A DNA stretch of 64,000 nucleotides from Cytophagaceae bacterium. GTDB lineage: Bacteria > Bacteroidota > Bacteroidia > Cytophagales > Flexibacteraceae. Position 1 is the stretch's first letter; each line of letters starts with the position of its first letter. The notes under the pieces are model-generated. The model saw only the letters and a list, made by a program, of their open reading frames with translations, made no database searches and was not told the DNA's origin. The stretch lies in NCBI GenBank assembly GCA_947458545.1, contig CANGYH010000002.1, forward strand, positions 62,001 through 126,000. Direction: 5' to 3'. Shown one piece after another: positions 8,338 to 16,572 of this stretch. Made by a program: the position numbers and the translations under genes.

Positions 8338-9051
8338 CTACTTCATGTTGTGGTACACCTTCTGCACATCATCGTCCTCTTCGATGCGCTCCACCAGGTC
8401 TAAAATCTCATCGTGGAACTCCTCCGGTACATCCACGAAAGACTGTGGGACGCGCTCCAGCTCCGACGAGAGCAGTTCGATGCCGAGAGCCTCCAGTGCC
8501 TTCTGCATGCGGGCATAATCCACAAAGGCGGTGTAGATGATGATCTGCCCCTCTTCTTCGTCTAGCAGCAGCTCCTCTAGCCCGTGGTCTATGAGCGAGA
8601 ACTCCAGCTCCTCCAGGTCTTGCCCTGTGTGTTTGAGCTTAAAGGCACCCTTCTGGCTAAAGATGAAGTCTAGCGAGCCTGTTTTGCCCACAGCGCCCCC
8701 GGCCTTGCCAAAGATGCTCCGGATATTGGCTACCGTGCGGTTGGTGTTGTCGGTGGCGCACTCGCACAGGATGGCTACGCCGTGGGGGCCGTAGCCCTCG
8801 TACACCACTTCTTCAAAGTCCTTCTCGTCTTTGTTGCTGGCCCGTTTGATGGCAGCCTCCACCCGGTCTTTGGGCATGTTTACGCCCTTGGCCGTTTGGA
8901 TGGCGGCCCGCAGGCGTGGGTTGTTTTCGGGCAAGGGCCCGCCTTGTTTTACGGCGATGGCAATCTCTTTACCCAGACGACTGAAGGCCTTGGCCATCCT
9001 GTCGAACCGGGCAAACATCTTATGCTTGCGTTTTTCAAAAATGCGTCCCAT
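8338..9051 (-). CDS. YebC/PmpR-family DNA-binding regulator
   Basis: A 237-residue member of the YebC/PmpR/TACO1 family. The start at 9051 gives the family N terminus MGRIFEKRKHKMFARFDRMAK and the usual length; the longer frame upstream has no family resemblance. Other landmarks are NPRLRAAIQTAKGVNMPKD and GYGPHGVAILCE, with an acidic C-terminal domain. Family members act as transcriptional regulators or, as shown more recently for some, help ribosomes through difficult sequences. The gene is divergent from tsaE, 96 bases apart, and has its own -7 box. Confidence 0.92.
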   Translation of the reverse strand: MGRIFEKRKHKMFARFDRMAKAFSRLGKEIAIAVKQGGPLPENNPRLRAAIQTAKGVNMPKDRVEAAIKRASNKDEKDFEEVVYEGYGPHGVAILCECATDNTNRTVANIRSIFGKAGGAVGKTGSLDFIFSQKGAFKLKHTGQDLEELEFSLIDHGLEELLLDEEEGQIIIYTAFVDYARMQKALEALGIELLSSELERVPQSFVDVPEEFHDEILDLVERIEEDDDVQKVYHNMK

Positions 9052-9061
9052 AACAGCCCAG

Positions 9062-9069
9062 CAAAAGTA
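9062..9069 (-). promoter_or_regulatory. Bacteroidota -7 box for yebC
   Basis: TACTTTTG on the - strand matches TAnnTTTG and ends ten bases before the yebC ATG. A -33 element is not clear. Confidence 0.4.
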
Positions 9070-9110
9070 AGCCGCTGCCCCGGCTTGCACACCCTTTGCC
9101 ACCAAAACGC

Positions 9111-9142
9111 TTGCCCCCAGGTGCCTTGGTGCGCTACCTTTA
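9111..9142 (+). promoter_or_regulatory. Bacteroidota-type promoter for tsaE-ald
   Basis: TTG at 9111-9113, then 21 bases, then TACCTTTA at 9135-9142, one base off TAnnTTTG. The box ends only five bases before the tsaE ATG, so the transcript would be leaderless or nearly so. Confidence 0.45.
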
Positions 9143-9147
9143 CCTTT

Positions 9148-9582
9148 ATGCAACTGGCCCAGGTGCTTATTTCCGATGCAGATGCTTGGGCAGGCCAAGC
9201 CCGCCAATGGCTGGCAGACCTGCCAGCCCGCATCTGGCTGATAGACGGAGATCTGGGCGCGGGCAAAACCACCCTGGTGCAAGCCGCCTGCCACGCCTTG
9301 GGCGTGCAGGGCCCCGTGGCCAGCCCCACCTTTGGCCTGGCAAATACTTATGCCAGCCCCCAAGGGCCCATTCATCATCTGGACCTGTACCGCCTCCGCT
9401 CTGCCGAAGAAGCCCTGGAGGCCGGCCTGGTAGAGTACCTAGACGGGCCCGACCGCTGCTTTGTGGAATGGGCCGAGCGCCTGCCCGAGCTTTGGCCTTC
9501 CCAATACTTACACCTACACCTTACCACCACCGCCGGCGGCCAACGCCTGGCCAGGTTGGATCTTAAACATGCCCACGCCTAG
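9148..9582 (+). CDS. tsaE: tRNA t6A biosynthesis ATPase TsaE
   Basis: A 144-residue P-loop ATPase that works with TsaB and TsaD to make N6-threonylcarbamoyladenosine at tRNA position 37. The Walker A motif GDLGAGKTT is at residues 34-42, followed by the family blocks SPTFGLANTY and HHLDLYRL and the late FVEWAERLP. The ATG at 9148 gives standard family length. The stop codon lies inside the alanine dehydrogenase gene (14-base overlap), implying translational coupling; this pairing recurs in Bacteroidota. Confidence 0.94.
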   Translation: MQLAQVLISDADAWAGQARQWLADLPARIWLIDGDLGAGKTTLVQAACHALGVQGPVASPTFGLANTYASPQGPIHHLDLYRLRSAEEALEAGLVEYLDGPDRCFVEWAERLPELWPSQYLHLHLTTTAGGQRLARLDLKHAHA

Positions 9583-10804
9583 CACATCGGGTTTTGCCCG
9601 CCTGGCTGCACAAGCACAACAAGCCCTGGCGCCCCAAGAGGCCCTCCAAGCCGTGGCCGAAGGGGCCGGTGGCCTGGCCATCATCGTTCCCAAAGAGGTT
9701 GAGTTAGAAGAAACCCGCCTTGCCCTTACGCCCGACGCCGTGGCCCTGCTCATCAGCCGGGGGCACCAGGTTACCGTGCAGGCAGGCGCCGGAGACCTGG
9801 CAAAATTCTCTGACCGCGAGTTCTCTGATGCAGGCGCCCAAATTGCCTACACGGCCGAGGAAGCCTACAAGGCCGGCGACGTTGTCATCAAAATCAACCC
9901 GCCGACGCTGGAGGAAATTGGTATGATCAAGCCCGGGGCTGCCGTAATCTCTGCCCTGCAGACGAGCCAGATCGGGGCCGAGTTCGTCCAGGCCATGAAC
10001 GCCCGCAAGATTACCGGCGTCGCCTTCGAGCTGCTGGAGGACGAGGTCGGCAACATCCCCGTCGTCCGGGCCATGTCTGAGATTGCAGGCAGCACCGTGC
10101 TGCTCATCGCCGCCGAGTACCTAAGCTCTGCCCACGACGGGCGCGGTATCATTCTGGGAGGCATCACCGGGGTGCCGCCGACCAAGGTCGTCATCCTGGG
10201 GGCGGGCACCGTGGGCGAGTATGCGGCCCGCACCGCCATCGGCCTCGGGGCCGAGGTCAAAATCTTCGACAACCACCTCTACAAGCTGCGCCGCATCAAG
10301 CAAGAGCTTGGCCACCTTGTCTTTACCAGTACCATAGACGTATCTAACCTGCAAGACGCCCTGCTGAGGGCCGACGTCGTCATCGGAGCGCTGCGGGCCG
10401 ACGAAGGCCACGCGCCTATGGTAGTCTCAGACGAGATGGTCTCCCGGATGAAACCCAACTCCGTCATCGTGGACGTGTCCATCGACCAAGGCGGCTGCTT
10501 CGAGACGAGCCATATCACCACGCACTCCAGCCCGGTTTTCAAAAAGTATGGCGTCATCCACTTCTGCGTGCCCAACGTACCGGCGCGCGTGGCGCACACG
10601 GCCACCTCGGCCCTGTCCAACATCTTTGCCCCCATCCTGCTGCAGGCCGACAAGCAAGGCGGTATAGAAGAGCTACTCTTCAGCAAAGACTGGTTTATGA
10701 ACGGCGTCTATTGTTACAAGGGCGCCCTCACCAACAAGAGCTTGGCGCGCCGCCTCAACATGCGCTACAAAGACATCATGCTCTTCCGCATGGCGCGCAT
10801 TTAA
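9569..10804 (+). CDS. ald: Alanine dehydrogenase
   Basis: A 411-residue NAD-dependent alanine dehydrogenase of the AlaDH/PNT family, interconverting L-alanine and pyruvate plus ammonia. Seen: the N-terminal VPKEVELEETRLALTP, the Rossmann fingerprint VILGAGTVGEYAA, VVIGALRADEGHAP, and NVPARVAHTATSALSN near the active site. The start at 9569 overlaps tsaE. The protein is some 40 residues longer at the N terminus than the Bacillus enzyme, as in other Bacteroidota homologues. It ends 10 bases before the convergent phosphatase gene. Confidence 0.92.
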   Translation: MPTPSTSGFARLAAQAQQALAPQEALQAVAEGAGGLAIIVPKEVELEETRLALTPDAVALLISRGHQVTVQAGAGDLAKFSDREFSDAGAQIAYTAEEAYKAGDVVIKINPPTLEEIGMIKPGAAVISALQTSQIGAEFVQAMNARKITGVAFELLEDEVGNIPVVRAMSEIAGSTVLLIAAEYLSSAHDGRGIILGGITGVPPTKVVILGAGTVGEYAARTAIGLGAEVKIFDNHLYKLRRIKQELGHLVFTSTIDVSNLQDALLRADVVIGALRADEGHAPMVVSDEMVSRMKPNSVIVDVSIDQGGCFETSHITTHSSPVFKKYGVIHFCVPNVPARVAHTATSALSNIFAPILLQADKQGGIEELLFSKDWFMNGVYCYKGALTNKSLARRLNMRYKDIMLFRMARI

Positions 10805-10814
10805 GCAAGATGCG

Positions 10815-11660
10815 CTAGGCGGGATACCAGTGCCTGCCGATAAGGTCGAGCATGGGTGCATGGATGCCCCCTGCGGCAATAATCTCGCCACCGAAGAGGT
10901 AGTCCTCGCCCCCGCGGAAGTCCGTCACCGTGCCGCCCGCCTCTTGCACCAGTAAGATGCCTGCGGCGGCATCCCAGGCCTTCAGGTTGTACTCAAAAAA
11001 GCCCTCAAAGCGGCCGGCGGCCGTCCAGGCCAGGTCTACGGCGGCAGAGCCCATGCGGCGCAGGCCGTGGCTGGTGTGCATCATCTGCTCTATGACGGCC
11101 AGATACTCGGCCATGCGCTCGAAGCGCTGGTAGGGAAAGCCCGTCGCCAGCAAACTCTGCCCGAAGGTGGTGGCCGGGCTCACGGCCAACCGCTGCCCGT
11201 TCAGGTACGCCCCGCCGCCTTGCCAGGCCATAAACACCTCTTGGCGCACGGGCACGGCAATGGCCCCCACCCGCAATTGCCTCTCGTGCAGCAAGGCGAT
11301 GGAGCAGGCATAGATACCCAACCCGTGGATGTAGTTGGTGGTGCCGTCCAGCGGGTCTATGATCCAGTAGGCACCGGGGCCGGGGTGGGTGCGCCCGTCT
11401 GAGTGGGCCAGGGTGCCTTCTTCGGTTACAAAGCCGGCCTCGGGCAGCAGGGCCTGTAGGGCCGCTATGGCCTGCTGTTCGGCCTGCCGGTCCACATAGC
11501 TCACCAGGTCGTTGAGGCCCTTATGCTCTACCCGGCTGGGGTCGAAGGCAGCACGCTCGGCTTGCAAAAAGTGGCCGATGCGCTCGGTAATCTGGGCCAG
11601 GGCTTCGGCCAGGGCTTGCAGGCGGGCAGGGTGGTGCAGGTCTTGCAAAGAGAAGGTCAT
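10815..11660 (-). CDS. Inositol monophosphatase family protein
   Basis: A 281-residue Mg-dependent phosphatase of the IMPase/SuhB/CysQ fold. Metal-binding residues are in place: Glu80-Glu81 (FVTEEGT), DPLDGTTN at residues 102-109, and a late WDAAAGILLVQEAGG. The substrate could be inositol phosphate, 3'-phosphoadenosine 5'-phosphate or a sugar phosphate; the sequence does not decide. It is followed on the same strand 23 bases downstream of the helix-hairpin-helix gene start region only in reverse order: that gene ends 24 bases before this one starts, so the two may share a transcript. Confidence 0.9.
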   Translation of the reverse strand: MTFSLQDLHHPARLQALAEALAQITERIGHFLQAERAAFDPSRVEHKGLNDLVSYVDRQAEQQAIAALQALLPEAGFVTEEGTLAHSDGRTHPGPGAYWIIDPLDGTTNYIHGLGIYACSIALLHERQLRVGAIAVPVRQEVFMAWQGGGAYLNGQRLAVSPATTFGQSLLATGFPYQRFERMAEYLAVIEQMMHTSHGLRRMGSAAVDLAWTAAGRFEGFFEYNLKAWDAAAGILLVQEAGGTVTDFRGGEDYLFGGEIIAAGGIHAPMLDLIGRHWYPA

Positions 11661-11683
11661 ATTGTGGCTAGGTTCAGGTTTCT

Positions 11684-12598
11684 TTAAAATGCCAGATACG
11701 GCAGCAGGCGTCCGTACGTAGCGCTATCTACCAGGCGGTGTTGCAGCAGTTGCTCGGGCCGGGCTAGGTTGCCGTGTTGGCGCACCCAGGCGGCAATCAG
11801 GCGCGCTTGAGCTTTGGGTAGGTAGGGATGGTAGAGCTTGCCGGCCCGCGCCGCCTCGTTTATACGCAAGGGCTCACGCCCTTGGCCTGTTACCCGCAGG
11901 TAGGGCAGAAAGACGGCCGTGCGGGCGCTGTCTTGGTTGTAGAGTTCATAGAGCTGCTCGGGCCGCACATAACCGCCCAGCAGCTTACGGTATTTGATGA
12001 TGTTGCGGGCCGTGGCCGGGCCTAGCTGCGGCAGTGCCTCCAGCGCGGCAGAGTCTGCCGTGTTGAGGTCTAGCACAGGGTAGGTAGGGGCCTTGGCCTC
12101 GTAGGTGCCCTTGCGCTCGGCATCTCGCCGGTAGGTAGCAGCGGGTGGTGCCGTGGCAAAGCGCATGTAAGGCGCAAGCCGCGCCAGCAGCTCGGGCGGA
12201 AAGTCGTATATCCGCCCCACATCCTCTGCCCGGCGGAAGATGCCCCCCGCCGCCCGGTATTTGCCGATGCGCCGCGCCAGCCAGGCCGGTGCGCCTAGCG
12301 ATTGCCAGGTGGCCTCGTCGGCGGTGTTTGGGTCAAAGGGCCGCAGTATTACCGTTGCAGGCGCCAAGGCTTTGCTTTCTGCCCCGTACTTGCCAGATGG
12401 CGCGGCTGTGCTATCTGCCCATGCCACCACCTCTATCGGAGGTAGGGGTGGGGGCGGCTGGCGCAGCAGCCAGGCCTTGTAGGCCAGCGGCAGCCCCAGC
12501 AGCAGCAGCGTAGCCAGCATCAGCCCCAGCAGTTGCAAAACCTGCGGCGGGGTATATCCATACTCGGCCCCCAGCTGGGCCAGCCAACGCCGCAACAT
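11684..12598 (-). CDS. Membrane-anchored helix-hairpin-helix (ComEA-like) protein
   Basis: A 304-residue protein with one transmembrane helix at about residues 20-45 and a proline-rich linker, then three helix-hairpin-helix units beginning FDPNTADEATW, LDLNTADSAALEALP and LRINEAARAGKL. The middle unit has the full ComEA pattern (PQLGPATARNIIKYR). Such proteins bind DNA non-specifically and in competent bacteria serve in DNA uptake at the cell envelope. Three units are more than the usual one or two of ComEA but fit the larger Bacteroidota form. It lies just downstream of ftsI on the same strand, 27 bases away. Confidence 0.82.
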   Translation of the reverse strand: MLRRWLAQLGAEYGYTPPQVLQLLGLMLATLLLLGLPLAYKAWLLRQPPPPLPPIEVVAWADSTAAPSGKYGAESKALAPATVILRPFDPNTADEATWQSLGAPAWLARRIGKYRAAGGIFRRAEDVGRIYDFPPELLARLAPYMRFATAPPAATYRRDAERKGTYEAKAPTYPVLDLNTADSAALEALPQLGPATARNIIKYRKLLGGYVRPEQLYELYNQDSARTAVFLPYLRVTGQGREPLRINEAARAGKLYHPYLPKAQARLIAAWVRQHGNLARPEQLLQHRLVDSATYGRLLPYLAF

Positions 12599-12624
12599 GG
12601 CAACAAAGTAAAAAGGCCGGTGCG

Positions 12625-14745
12625 TTACTTAAGCAACAGGCTCACCGTACTGCCCCGGCTTAAGGCAGCCCCGGGGCCGGGGGTCTGCCGGTACACCCGC
12701 CCCTGGCCGAAGTGCGCCACGTGGTAGCCCTTGTTCTCCATCAAAAAGAGCGCATCGCGCAAGGTGAGGCCTTGCAGATTGGGCAAGCGCCCCTGCTTGG
12801 TGTTGAGCGGCTGCCATTGCACCGCCTGGTTGATGGGCCGTGCACGTACCCAGTCTTCTACCTCGCCTTTGGCGTAGTTGTTCACCCCAAAGCGGTTTAG
12901 CAGCGTGTGCAGCTCGGGCAGGTTGCCACTGCCGATGAAGGGCAGGTCGTGCGCAAACCGAGGCTCGTTCTTGTTACCGTCCTGCTCGTCGAACAAGGGC
13001 TTGTGCATGTCCATCTCCAGCGAGTTTACCTTCTCTGCCACTTCTTTGAAGACCGGCGCGGCCACATCTCCACCATAAGACCACCCGCTGCGCGGCTCAT
13101 CTATTACCACGATGCAGCTGTATTTAGGCTTGTCTGCAGGGAAAAAACCGCAGAAGCTCGTGTAGTACCGCTCCGTGTAGCGACCGTTGATCACCTTCTG
13201 GGCAGTACCCGTTTTGCCGGCAATCTTATAGTCGTTGTTGCGGATGTTATCGGCTGTGCCGTGTTCTACCACGCCTACCATCATATCGGTAATGGTTTGC
13301 AGGGTTTCTTCGCTGGCCATGTTTTCTACCAGTACTTTGGTAGAGAAGCGCTGCACCACATTGTCACCCTCGCGGATCTCTCTTACAAGCAGGGGTTGCA
13401 GCATTTGGCCCTTGTTGGCAATGCCATTGTAAAACGCCAGAATCTGCAATGGAGAGACCAGCACCTCGTAGCCGACCGACATCCACGGCAGCGTAATGCC
13501 AGACCAGCTCGGGTCTGACGTCGTCTTCACCATCGGCGGGGCTGCCCCCCGTAGCTGAAAGCGCAGGTCTGCATCCAACCCAAAGCGGTGCAGGTACTCC
13601 AGATACTTTTGAGGCCGCTTGCCAAAGCAGCTCATAATCAGCTTGCTGGTGGCAATATTGCTAGACTTGGCAAGTGCGTCGGCCACCGTAATCACGCCAT
13701 AGCCGCCCTCGTGGTGGTCGGTCATCTCGCGATCCATGATCTTGAAGCTGCCGTTGCCTGCATCAATCTTGTCGGTCGGCTTCACAAAGCGCTCTTCTAG
13801 CAGGGCCATATAGCTGGCCACCTTAAAGGTCGAGCCTGGGTCGGTTCGTTGGGCTACGGCGTAGTTGTACTTCTCGGCATACTGGCCGCTGGGGGTTAGG
13901 CCCAGGTTGGCCATGGCCTTTATCTCACCCGTTTCTACCTTCATCACCACCACGCAGCCGTAGCTGGCGCGATGCTTGCGCAAGGCAGCCTCCAGGCTGG
14001 CCTCGGCCACGTCTTGGATGTTGATGTCTAGCGTGGTCTGGATGTCGTACCCGCTTTTGGGCCTGCTGATTTCTACGACGGGTTTCCAGTGGCCGCCGGC
14101 AATTTTGCGGAAGATGCCCTTGCCTTTGGTGCCCTCCAGCTCGGGGTTGTAGGTAAACTCCAGGCCGGCGCCGCCGTTGCCCTCATTCATAAAGCCCACC
14201 GTGCGGAAGGCCAGGTGCCCGAACGGCATATACCGCCGCTCTACCTTCTCGAAGATGACGCCGCCCTTGTTTTTGCCGTTGCGGAAAATGGGCCAGTGCT
14301 GCATCTTTTTCCGCTCCTGGTAGTCTATCCGGGCGGTGTTCAGGTAGATAAACTCCTCGCCTGCCTTGCGGGCATCTACGATGCGGTTGCGGTACTCTGC
14401 CGCGCTCTTGTCTCTAAAATGCCGGCTCAGCAAAAAGGCCAGCGAGTCTATGCCCGGCTTAAAGACGGAGTCTTCTGCCACAGTAGGATCAAACCCCACC
14501 CTATAAAACGGCAACGAGGTGGCCAGCAAGCTCCCGTTGTCGGCATAGATGTTGCCGCGGGTAGGCCTCAGCACCCGCTCTTGCACGTTCTTTTTGAGCA
14601 TCTCGGCCTTCCACTTGGGCCCTTGCACAAACATCACCACGCATAGGCGTGTCACAATGGCCAGTGCCACCAGGCAAACGCCCAAAAAACCCAGACGTGC
14701 CCGCAGCACGATGGCCTTTTTGCGGTTCATGGCATTGGCAGACAT
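12625..14745 (-). CDS. ftsI: Septal peptidoglycan transpeptidase (class B PBP) with PASTA domain
   Basis: About 706 residues from the ATG at 14745 (others at 14793 and 14730). One N-terminal transmembrane helix (residues 18-40) is followed by the dimerisation domain (RPTRGNIYADNG) and the transpeptidase domain with SxxK at S305-TFK, SSN at 361-363 and KTGTAQ from 511. A single PASTA domain occupies roughly residues 648-705. This matches Bacteroidota FtsI, which crosslinks septal peptidoglycan. In most bacteria it follows ftsL in the division cluster; here it lies on the opposite strand, 5 kb from mraZ-rsmH-ftsL, next to dnaA. Confidence 0.9.
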   Translation of the reverse strand: MSANAMNRKKAIVLRARLGFLGVCLVALAIVTRLCVVMFVQGPKWKAEMLKKNVQERVLRPTRGNIYADNGSLLATSLPFYRVGFDPTVAEDSVFKPGIDSLAFLLSRHFRDKSAAEYRNRIVDARKAGEEFIYLNTARIDYQERKKMQHWPIFRNGKNKGGVIFEKVERRYMPFGHLAFRTVGFMNEGNGGAGLEFTYNPELEGTKGKGIFRKIAGGHWKPVVEISRPKSGYDIQTTLDINIQDVAEASLEAALRKHRASYGCVVVMKVETGEIKAMANLGLTPSGQYAEKYNYAVAQRTDPGSTFKVASYMALLEERFVKPTDKIDAGNGSFKIMDREMTDHHEGGYGVITVADALAKSSNIATSKLIMSCFGKRPQKYLEYLHRFGLDADLRFQLRGAAPPMVKTTSDPSWSGITLPWMSVGYEVLVSPLQILAFYNGIANKGQMLQPLLVREIREGDNVVQRFSTKVLVENMASEETLQTITDMMVGVVEHGTADNIRNNDYKIAGKTGTAQKVINGRYTERYYTSFCGFFPADKPKYSCIVVIDEPRSGWSYGGDVAAPVFKEVAEKVNSLEMDMHKPLFDEQDGNKNEPRFAHDLPFIGSGNLPELHTLLNRFGVNNYAKGEVEDWVRARPINQAVQWQPLNTKQGRLPNLQGLTLRDALFLMENKGYHVAHFGQGRVYRQTPGPGAALSRGSTVSLLLK

Positions 14746-14844
14746 ATCAGACCCGGCTACAACTATTGAAAGGTACCGTAAAGGTAGTGCCAAGTATTGC
14801 CAAGCACCCGCCCACAGCGAGGGGAGGCCCTATGGGTTTGTTCC

Positions 14845-14873
14845 AACAAAAAGCCCGGGCTCGGGCCCGGGCT
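14845..14873 (-). terminator. Terminator overlapping the dnaA stop codon
   Basis: Inverted arms AGCCCGGGC (14852-14860) and GCCCGGGCT (14865-14873) are followed on the - strand by a five-base T run. The stem includes bases of the dnaA stop codon. Confidence 0.75.
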
Positions 14874-16299
14874 AGTCGCGTTCAAACTTCTTTTTGAGCG
14901 TCTCAATGTCGCTCTTAAACCGTTTGTCAGACTCTATCAGATTCTCTACCGCCTGGATGGCGTGGATAACGGTAGAGTGGTCTCGGTTAAAGTAGTTGCC
15001 TATAGACTTGAGCGAGAAGTCTGTGTAAATCTTGGCGAAGTACATGGCCACCTGCCGGGCCCGGGCAACCTCTTGGGTGCGGGTGCGTCCTACCAGCGCA
15101 TCTGGAGACATGGCATAAAACTCTGACACCTGCCGGTGTATCAGGTTCATATCCACCTCTTGCTCGATGTCGTCGAGGATGTTTTGCAGGATAAGCTTGG
15201 CCCGTGTCAGGTCGAAGGGCTCGCGGCCGAAGCGGGCCTGGGCAATCATGCTCACCAAGGCACCTTCTAGCTCGCGGATGTTGCTTTTGACGGTCTTTGC
15301 CAGATACTCTACCACCTCTTTGGGCAGCGAGATGTCGTTTTCAAGCTCCAACTTGCGCTGCAAGATGGCCAGGCGCGTCTCGAAGCTGGGAGCCTGAATA
15401 TCTGCCGAGAGGCCCTTTTTGAGCCTGCTTAGCAGTCGCTCTTGCATACCGCGCAGGTCTTTGGGGGCGCAGTCGCTTGTCATCACCACCTGCCGCTGGT
15501 TGAGCTGCATGTGGTTAAAGACGTTAAAGAAGAACTCTTGCGTCTGCTCTTTGCCTGCCAGCACCTGCACATCGTCCATCAGCAGGACATCGCACCGCAT
15601 GTAGAAGGCCTGGAACTCGGCCATGCGCTTGTTGCGCAACGCATCTACAAACTGGTCAGTAAACCGGCTGGCAGAGATGTACACCACCGTCTTGCCCGGA
15701 AAGGCCTGCTTTACCTTGTTGCCAATGGCATGCAGCAGGTGGGTTTTGCCCAGCCCCACACCGCCATAAATCAGCAGTGGGTTAAAGGCTGTCTTGCCAG
15801 GGCGCTCGCTCAGGGCCAGGCTGGCGGCACGGGCCAGGGCGTTACAATCTCCTTCGATGAAGTTGTCGAAGGTAAAGTCGGCCACCGTGTCAGAGTCTGC
15901 CAGGTATTGCTCAGAGAAGGCCTTTGCCGCCGGGCTATGGCCAAAGGCCTCGCCCATGCTGCGGTCTGGCGGGGCGGCTGGGTGGTTTATCACCCGGCCC
16001 GCCAGGGGCTCGGCAGGCTTGCCGGCCGTGGTAGATCCGTCGCGGTAGGCAAGCTTGCCCGTAGGGCCCAGCACACGGCTGATCGTCTGGCCTATCTCTT
16101 GGCTGTAGTGCTCTTGGAGCCACTCAAAAAACCAACGGTTGGGAATCTGCACCGTCAGCACGTTCTCTTCCGACAGATGCAGCGGCTGCATCGGCGTAAA
16201 CCATGTGCTGTACACCTCCTCGTCAACAAGCTGACGCACCGTATGCATGAACATACGCCAAACAGTCTGGTGCGCTTCTTCTACGAGAACCTTAGTCAT
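14872..16299 (-). CDS. dnaA: Chromosomal replication initiator DnaA
   Basis: A 475-residue initiator that binds DnaA boxes and opens the origin. Start chosen at 16299, giving the domain I sequence with VYSTWFTPMQPL; the longer frame is not family-like. The AAA+ Walker A GGVGLGKTHLL begins at residue 179, Walker B is LLMDDVQ near 239, the sensor region follows, and the DnaA-box-binding domain IV ends with RDHSTVIHAI. It is monocistronic, closed by a terminator at its stop codon; dnaN is not adjacent. I could not find a DnaA-box cluster nearby, so the origin need not be here. Confidence 0.97.
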   Translation of the reverse strand: MTKVLVEEAHQTVWRMFMHTVRQLVDEEVYSTWFTPMQPLHLSEENVLTVQIPNRWFFEWLQEHYSQEIGQTISRVLGPTGKLAYRDGSTTAGKPAEPLAGRVINHPAAPPDRSMGEAFGHSPAAKAFSEQYLADSDTVADFTFDNFIEGDCNALARAASLALSERPGKTAFNPLLIYGGVGLGKTHLLHAIGNKVKQAFPGKTVVYISASRFTDQFVDALRNKRMAEFQAFYMRCDVLLMDDVQVLAGKEQTQEFFFNVFNHMQLNQRQVVMTSDCAPKDLRGMQERLLSRLKKGLSADIQAPSFETRLAILQRKLELENDISLPKEVVEYLAKTVKSNIRELEGALVSMIAQARFGREPFDLTRAKLILQNILDDIEQEVDMNLIHRQVSEFYAMSPDALVGRTRTQEVARARQVAMYFAKIYTDFSLKSIGNYFNRDHSTVIHAIQAVENLIESDKRFKSDIETLKKKFERD

Positions 16300-16572
16300 A
16301 AAAAGTACCTGAGGGCTCAGGCTTTGCCTGATGCGATAGGTGGGGATGAGGTGCCGGGGTCGGATAACAAATGTGCGAACTTTTGCCCACCTGATAAAAT
16401 GCCAACCACTGGCGAAGTGGGCCAAAAGGGCTCGTCTAAAACCCAACTTACTGAAAGTGAACCTGAAATTTTTTTTGGCTTTTTTCGAGCTTCCCTTACG
16501 TACGGAAAACAATGCCCATTAGGTGCAGCCTCCTTGCAAATGTGCTGGGCATGTATGTATGGCTATGCTAAG
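16300..16572. other. Intergenic region upstream of dnaA
   Basis: About 270 bases without a convincing gene. It holds the dnaA promoter region and palindrome at the left and an AT-rich stretch near 16565-16600 at the right. I looked for DnaA boxes of the TTATCCACA type and saw none. Confidence 0.5.
16308..16321. promoter_or_regulatory. Palindrome at the dnaA promoter
   Basis: CCTGAG-GG-CTCAGG lies nine bases upstream of the dnaA ATG and directly beside TACTTTTT, a near match to the -7 box. A regulator binding here would block the promoter. No protein can be named. Confidence 0.35.

Noticed and set aside
8338-9378. A longer YebC protein starting at 9378
   Set aside because: The extra 109 residues lie antisense over tsaE and are not family-like; the ATG at 9051 gives the conserved N terminus.
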